Positions 59,571 to 64,000 of a DNA stretch of 64,000 bases are shown piece by piece (the stretch's first letter is position 1; each line of letters opens with the position of its first letter). Where the stretch lies: assembly GCF_000981585.1 (NCBI RefSeq), contig NZ_LN831776.1:1503001-1567000 (forward strand). The letters run 5' to 3'. The notes beneath the pieces were generated by a model that saw only the letters and a list, made by a program, of their open reading frames with translations, ran no database searches and was not told where the DNA came from. Position numbers and translations under genes: made by a program. This DNA comes from Paenibacillus riograndensis SBR5 (lineage in GTDB: Bacteria > Bacillota > Bacilli > Paenibacillales > Paenibacillaceae).

Positions 59571-59915
59571 GGAAGATTTGTAAAGCTGCCGAAGTATCTA
59601 CCTGAAGGGTTTGCTTTTGACCATGGGGAATTCAGCAAAGGGGAACAAGGTGTGAACGGCAAATACCTCGACCTGATATTCACCAGTGAAAAAATCGGCC
59701 AGAAGCTCTCCATGCAGTTTCGCTATTCCGACGAGGAAACAGCCTACGAAATGTCAACCAGCGGGAAGATGGAAAAAGTGCAGGTGAACGGCGCCGATGC
59801 TGTCATGATGGATGACAGAAGCCTGCATTGGGAAGCGGACGGCGTGTTGTATGCTATGAACACCTGTGGTCTGGAGCGGTCCGAGGTGTTGAAGATCGCT
59901 GAGTCGATCCGTTGA
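59571..59915 (+). pseudogene. DUF4367-like domain fragment
   Basis: The open frame 59571-59915 reads VKLPKYLPEGFAFDHGEFSK, continues through DLIFTSEKIGQKLSMQFRYS and ends LERSEVLKIAESIR. This is the pattern of a C-terminal DUF4367 domain (compare the end of the 62655 gene). No ATG and no N-terminal membrane part precede it. A GTG at 59652 with AAGGGG upstream could give an 87-residue protein, but the domain clearly starts before it, so a remnant is more likely. Confidence 0.6.
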
Positions 59916-59930
59916 CCAGAAATTAGCCGA

Positions 59931-59975
59931 AAAAAAGCAGCGGTTATCCATTTAGGAGAACCGCTGCTGTTTTAT
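59931..59975. terminator. bidirectional terminator
   Basis: AGCAGCGGTT and AACCGCTGCT form a 10-bp stem with an A-run on the left and a short T-run on the right. It serves the convergent DUF4367 fragment and chemoreceptor gene; its right edge reaches the chemoreceptor stop. Confidence 0.85.
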
Positions 59976-62029
59976 TCTATCCGAAATTTGGAGGCTGCTT
60001 CGGCCAGGCTTTTCGAGAGCTGATCTATGGTTCCCACCATCTCAGCCAGCTGGTCAACGGCGGAGGATTGCTCCATCATAGTAGCGGTAACTTCCTCTAC
60101 CGATGCGGAAACCTCTTCTCCGGTAGCTGACAGGCTTTGAGCTGAATCGAGAACCTCGTCCTTATCCTTTTGCATATGAGCAATTTCATCGGCCATCGAT
60201 TGGATTTGCACAGTGATTTCTGTGATTTTGTCCAGAATGGTCTGGAAGGCCGTTTGGGTTTGTCCTACGAGCTCATCCTGCTGTGCGGAAATCTGGTTAA
60301 TCTCCATTACGCTATCATTATTTTCGGCGACAAACGCCAGGTTTTGTTGAATAATCTCATAAATTTCGTTCGATTGCCTCGAGCTTTGCTCAGCGAGCTT
60401 GCGAATCTCGGAGGCTACTACGGCAAAACCTCTTCCATGCTCCCCGGCTCTTGCAGCTTCAATCGATGCATTAAGGGCAAGCAGATTGGTCTGGGCGGCA
60501 ATCTGATTAATGGCCCCCGTAATATTGCTGATGCTGTTGGAGCTATCCTGAAGCTTAACGGTGATGGCCGAGATTTTTTGGACTTCCTGTTCATTTTTGC
60601 TGCTGATCTCAATCAACCCTTCGACGACCTGATTGCTGGTATGGAAGACCTGGGTGATTTCTTCGGCTCTTTGTCTGACCGCTTGCGCGTTATCATTCAT
60701 TCCGGCAAATTTCTCACTGAACCCGTAGAACTTATTGACGATTTGCTCGGTATCATTGGATTGAAGCTCCATCGCCTGGGCTATTCCCATTGAGGTCACC
60801 GAGGTTTCATTCACAGAACGGGCGGCCTGTTTGGAGGTCTCCTCCAGCTCATGGGTGCTTGTCTTAAGTATGGTGATCGAATCGTTCATATTGGTGATGA
60901 GCGCTTTATTTTGCTGGACCATGGTATTAAAGCTGTCCGCCAGATCCTTGAACTCACTTTTATAGCTGCCGTCTGCGGTCACCGTCAAATCTCCCGTAGC
61001 CAATGTTTTGAACCGTGAGGTCAGCGTAACTACAGGTTTGGTAATGGAACGGGACAGCAGCAGTCCGAAACCAATGGCAACCAGCAGGGCAATAACGGTT
61101 ACAATCAATATCTTCATTAACATATCCTGAATGGGGCGTTCAATATCGTCGTAGGAATCAATAACGGATATAGTAAGGTCGGCCTTGGGAATTTTATTGA
61201 TTCTCAGGTATTCAGTGCCCAGTTCGGTCGTCTGGATTTCCAGCTCATCCGTTGCCCGGGTCTCCAGTAAAGGTTTGATCCCCGGATCGTCACCGACATC
61301 CTGGCCAATACGCGCCGGGTCGGAGGAATTATATAATACAATCCCGCCCCGGCTTAGAACCTCAATTTTACCTTTGGCATTAATATTAATGTTGCCCAGT
61401 TTGTCGAGGAAGAAGTCGCTGGCTACTGTCATGGCCAGAACGCCCAGAACTTTGCCGTCGGCAGATTTGACCGGTTGCGAGAATACCAGGAGCAGTTTGT
61501 TGTTTGATTTGGAGACAATAGCGTCGCTGATAAACGATTTTCCTTTAAAGGCTTCTGTGAAATACTCCCGGTCAACCCGGGATTGCCCCAAACTCTCTTT
61601 ATTGGTTCCTGCGACGATAGTCCCTTGCGAATCCAATACAAGCAAGGAGTCATTTCCTCCCTGCAGACTATCCTGAAGGATGGTGTTCGCTTTACTGAAA
61701 AGGGGATTGTCTGGGGAAAAGAACGCTTGATCCGATAAGGTTCCTTGTTCTCTAAGCTCTAGCAGCTCTTTGAAGGTATTATGCACGGAAATGACATAAG
61801 CGATTTGTTCCTCAAGCTGCATCGCTGTCCACAGTCCCTCGCCTATACGGTCACTATTCGCATTAATTTCATCCTTGCTCTTGCGGAGCAGCAGGTCCGA
61901 AGAAAACAGATAGACCGTGACCGAAGTAGCCAGGAGAACAACAGCCACAAGCAAGCTTAATAGAACGGGAAGTTTAACCTTCAATGAGATATTGCTTATT
62001 TTAGGGGATACGTTGTCTGCTTTCCACAT
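59972..62029 (-). CDS. methyl-accepting chemotaxis protein
   Basis: A 685-residue chemoreceptor. The first membrane helix is at about 18-40 ([20 protein letters not shown]). An extracellular dCACHE sensor extends to about 290 ([38 protein letters not shown]). A second helix ([20 protein letters not shown]), HAMP and the signalling domain follow, with hairpin tip [23 protein letters not shown] at 62029 is preferred because AGAGGAG precedes it; an ATG at 62065 has no ribosome site. A SigD promoter lies upstream, so it should be expressed with flagellar genes. Confidence 0.93.
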   Translation of the reverse strand: MWKADNVSPKISNISLKVKLPVLLSLLVAVVLLATSVTVYLFSSDLLLRKSKDEINANSDRIGEGLWTAMQLEEQIAYVISVHNTFKELLELREQGTLSDQAFFSPDNPLFSKANTILQDSLQGGNDSLLVLDSQGTIVAGTNKESLGQSRVDREYFTEAFKGKSFISDAIVSKSNNKLLLVFSQPVKSADGKVLGVLAMTVASDFFLDKLGNININAKGKIEVLSRGGIVLYNSSDPARIGQDVGDDPGIKPLLETRATDELEIQTTELGTEYLRINKIPKADLTISVIDSYDDIERPIQDMLMKILIVTVIALLVAIGFGLLLSRSITKPVVTLTSRFKTLATGDLTVTADGSYKSEFKDLADSFNTMVQQNKALITNMNDSITILKTSTHELEETSKQAARSVNETSVTSMGIAQAMELQSNDTEQIVNKFYGFSEKFAGMNDNAQAVRQRAEEITQVFHTSNQVVEGLIEISSKNEQEVQKISAITVKLQDSSNSISNITGAINQIAAQTNLLALNASIEAARAGEHGRGFAVVASEIRKLAEQSSRQSNEIYEIIQQNLAFVAENNDSVMEINQISAQQDELVGQTQTAFQTILDKITEITVQIQSMADEIAHMQKDKDEVLDSAQSLSATGEEVSASVEEVTATMMEQSSAVDQLAEMVGTIDQLSKSLAEAASKFRIE

Positions 62030-62078
62030 GCTGTTTTTCTCCTCTGCTTTTGTTAAGTTACTCATATGGTTACGTTAT

Positions 62079-62106
62079 ATATCGGCTGCAAATTTACTTT
62101 AATTTA
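62079..62106 (-). promoter_or_regulatory. SigD (flagellar sigma) promoter of the chemoreceptor
   Basis: On the minus strand TAAA, 16 nt, GCCGATAT matches the SigD consensus (TAAA-n15-GCCGATAT). It lies about 50 bp upstream of the chosen start. Confidence 0.8.
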
Positions 62107-62225
62107 ATGATAAAATTTTACATCCCACCAGGGTAAGATATCTAATATAGAGATATTTTCTCCTATACTAAAATGATCCAAAATGTTTTCGTGGGAGCTG
62201 TTGCGGTCATGGACAATCAAAATGA

Positions 62226-62417
62226 GCCTCGTCCGCGAAGGACATCGCCGGCATTCTGCAGACGATCAAGCAGAATATTAACCAGATGGAAGCAACGCTG
62301 ATGGATTGTCTGGCCCAGAGCGAACGCCAGGCTGCGGCGACTGAGGAGATTACCGCCTCGATGCAGCAGATGTCTGCTTCCGCCGTTGAGATTGAGAAGA
62401 TCGCGCGGTTGATATGA
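62226..62417 (+). pseudogene. chemoreceptor C-terminal remnant
   Basis: Reads SSAKDIAGILQTIKQNINQM, then QSERQAAATEEITASMQQMS and ends VEIEKIARLI. This is the last adaptation helix of a methyl-accepting protein. The in-frame stop at 62223-62225 cuts it from anything upstream. An ATG at 62211 in another frame (MDNQNEP) suggests a one-base frameshift near 62226. It points away from the intact receptor gene, on the opposite strand. Confidence 0.7.
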
Positions 62418-62502
62418 AGCGGGAGCCCAGCGGTCTGCTGATCCGTGATTTAGCGCTGTCCGATTGGTCCTGGTGACTGTTTGCTCACCCAATTCACCTC
62501 AG

Positions 62503-62531
62503 TAAGCCTGCGCTCTGCGCGGGCTTTTTGT
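62503..62531 (+). terminator. intrinsic terminator
   Basis: AGCCTGCG-ctctg-CGCGGGCT followed by a T-run, after the chemoreceptor remnant. Confidence 0.75.
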
Positions 62532-62654
62532 ATTGCTGTCCGGCTGTCTGTCATTATCCATCCTGCTTGTCATGCCCGTCTGCATAATGCAGGCAAGTCC
62601 CTCATAGACATGTACTAATCAATGCTTTTCAAAACAGGTTAAGGGGATGATGTC

Positions 62655-63740
62655 ATGCGCCGGATAACATGGGTACTCGCGATCATTATGAGCGTGGCCC
62701 TGGTGCTCGCGGGATGCGGGAAGAAGGACGCCGCTTCCGTGGTCAAGGATTTGAACAATGTGTCTGACAAACTGGAGAGCAAGCAGGGGGCTTACCAGGG
62801 TTCGGGCACGATGACGCTGTACACCGGCGAGCAGCCGCAGGAGTATAAGGTGGAGGTCTGGTACAAGAATCCTTCCTACTACCGGATCAGCCTGTCGAAC
62901 GTCCAAAAGGATGTTACGCAAATCGTGCTGCGCAATGATGAGGGCGTATTCGTACTGACACCAAGCCTTGGCAAAAGCTTCCGCTTCCAAAGCGACTGGC
63001 CGGACAATCAAGGCCAGGTCTATCTGTACCAGACGCTGCTCCGGGGAATTGTCTCCGACAACAACCGCCAGTTTGCGGAGGATGGAGACAACTATGTGTT
63101 CGAGGTAGCGGCCAATTACCAGAGCAGCGCGCTGGTCCGCCAGAAAATCTGGCTGGCGAAGAAGACCTATGAGCCGAAGCAGGTGCAGGTCTCTGATTCC
63201 GAAGCTAAGGTTGTGGTGAACGTGAAGTTCGACAGCTTCAAGTTCGATCCGGAATTTACCAAGGATTCTTTTGATATGCAAAAGAATATGGCAACAGGCA
63301 GCGCATCCGAAAGCACGCTGGCGGAAGTGGACGAGAATGGCAATCCGGTCGCTGCGCCGGAGAACGCCCGCCAGGAAGGCCAGACGGCAGCTGCTGAACC
63401 CGGTGATTTCGGGATTATTGAACCGGGTTATATCCCAGCCGGTGTGCAGCTGAAAGATTCCAACAAACTTGAGGACAGCAAGGATCATTCTGTGCTTCTC
63501 CGCTATGATGGAACATACCAGTACACGATCATTGAGTCCCGGCCGCTGGACCGCGCTGTCTCACTGGCACCGGCAACCTTGATTGATCTCGGGTTCACCG
63601 CAGGGGCGCTGACCGGTGATGAGCAGAAGACACTGACCTGGATGAGCGATGGGGTGCAGTACCGGATCACCAGTGCAAATCTTCCTGTGAACGAAATGAT
63701 GCAGATTGCCGCTTCTATGGAGGAACAATCGGGTAAGTAA
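62655..63740 (+). CDS. ydcC: LolA/DUF4367-type lipoprotein, YdcC-like
   Basis: A 361-residue lipoprotein with lipobox LAGC (Cys21). The LolA-like beta domain spans about 35-215 (GSGTMTLYTGEQPQEYKVEV, YYRISLSNVQKDVTQIVLRN). A DUF4367-like domain spans about 255-355 (FGIIEPGYIPAGVQLKDSNK, VQYRITSANLPVNEMMQIAA). In Bacillus, ydcC (sporulation-associated) lies directly before the alanine racemase gene, and the same order is seen here. AAGGGGATGATGTC precedes the ATG. Confidence 0.88.
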   Translation: MRRITWVLAIIMSVALVLAGCGKKDAASVVKDLNNVSDKLESKQGAYQGSGTMTLYTGEQPQEYKVEVWYKNPSYYRISLSNVQKDVTQIVLRNDEGVFVLTPSLGKSFRFQSDWPDNQGQVYLYQTLLRGIVSDNNRQFAEDGDNYVFEVAANYQSSALVRQKIWLAKKTYEPKQVQVSDSEAKVVVNVKFDSFKFDPEFTKDSFDMQKNMATGSASESTLAEVDENGNPVAAPENARQEGQTAAAEPGDFGIIEPGYIPAGVQLKDSNKLEDSKDHSVLLRYDGTYQYTIIESRPLDRAVSLAPATLIDLGFTAGALTGDEQKTLTWMSDGVQYRITSANLPVNEMMQIAASMEEQSGK

Positions 63741-63750
63741 ATATCAGTAG

Positions 63751-63804
63751 GCGGATACTGCGTATGGTGGGAGTCATTCCTCTACAAGCAGTATCCGCTT
63801 TTTT
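63751..63804 (+). terminator. intrinsic terminator after ydcC
   Basis: GCGGATACTGC and GCAGTATCCGC form an 11-bp stem around a long loop, followed by T6. Confidence 0.88.
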
Positions 63805-63963
63805 CAGCTGTTCTGACCCTGACAGGACCATTGGAGGTTCTGCCAAAAGATAGCTCCCTGCTTACATTGACAGCCGCCTTCGATTAGCATTACCATTGAC
63901 GGTAAGACTATAATCAACACGATGCAGAGATGTTTTACTACAATGTTAGAAGGTGACCCTGAA

Positions 63964-64000
63964 GTGCAAGCAAGCTATCGACCTACAGTAGCCGAGATTA
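63964..64000 (+). CDS. alr: alanine racemase, N-terminal start
   Basis: A GTG at 63964 opens MQASYRPTVAEI, the usual start of alanine racemases of this group, and the frame leaves the window. AAGGTGA lies about 10 bp upstream, and a TATAAT box occurs at about 63907-63912. The product makes D-alanine for peptidoglycan. Only 12 codons are visible, so the call rests on this motif and on synteny with ydcC. Confidence 0.7.
   Translation, partial: MQASYRPTVAEI

Overview
The window is chromosomal DNA of a low-GC-phylum, endospore-forming bacterium, most probably a Paenibacillus. The support is a large S-layer-homology (SLH) surface protein, a YesM/YesN-type two-component pair beside a CUT1 sugar importer with no ATPase gene of its own, stalk-domain (copper amine oxidase N-terminal) proteins, a Spo0E-like phosphatase, a SigD-type promoter, and a ydcC-like gene followed by the start of alanine racemase. 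No rRNA, tRNA, CRISPR array, prophage or intact insertion sequence was seen.

Layout. 1-4.04 kb: an MFS transporter (cut by the window edge) with a glycerophosphodiester phosphodiesterase, then metQ-proC-glyoxalase. 4.3-11.2 kb: an oligosaccharide operon on the minus strand (LacI regulator, binding lipoprotein, two permeases, GH13 alpha-glucosidase) with palindromic LacI-type operators. 11.7-15.8 kb: AraC regulator, Gfo/Idh/MocA dehydrogenase, ThuA protein and sugar isomerase/epimerase. 17.4-27.5 kb: a glycan operon of sensor kinase, response regulator, CUT1 importer, NanE epimerase, ROK kinase, CutC and GH29 fucosidase. 27.9-31.1 kb: a decayed siderophore-responsive AraC regulator, then an SPFH protein overlapping an NAD-kinase-like protein behind a promoter flanked by three palindromes. 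31.2-38.5 kb: cell-wall and small proteins, a kinase remnant, and an ABC-F ATPase behind a leader with a three-codon ORF and an intrinsic terminator. 38.7-44.6 kb: one 1961-residue SLH protein with seven near-identical 246-bp repeats. 45.7-55.2 kb: lipoproteins, a winged-helix regulator with an MFS exporter, a histidine phosphatase, a B12-type radical SAM protein, a TatD-like hydrolase, and a LysR gene divergent from a methyltransferase. 55.7-64 kb: ECF sigma/anti-sigma pair, Spo0E-like protein, TetR divergent from an MFS gene with three operators, a chemoreceptor with a SigD promoter, a chemoreceptor remnant, and ydcC-alr.

Much of the non-coding space holds dispersed repeat elements. At least five families recur or are built of regularly spaced palindromes. 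Two of them (A and B) share a terminal motif of the form TATAGAG-n-GAACTTGA. Family A looks like either a small non-autonomous mobile element or a structured RNA. The strongest candidates for undescribed biology are the SPFH/NAD-kinase-like pair with its palindromic operators, the ABC-F attenuation leader, and the intergenic repeat families.
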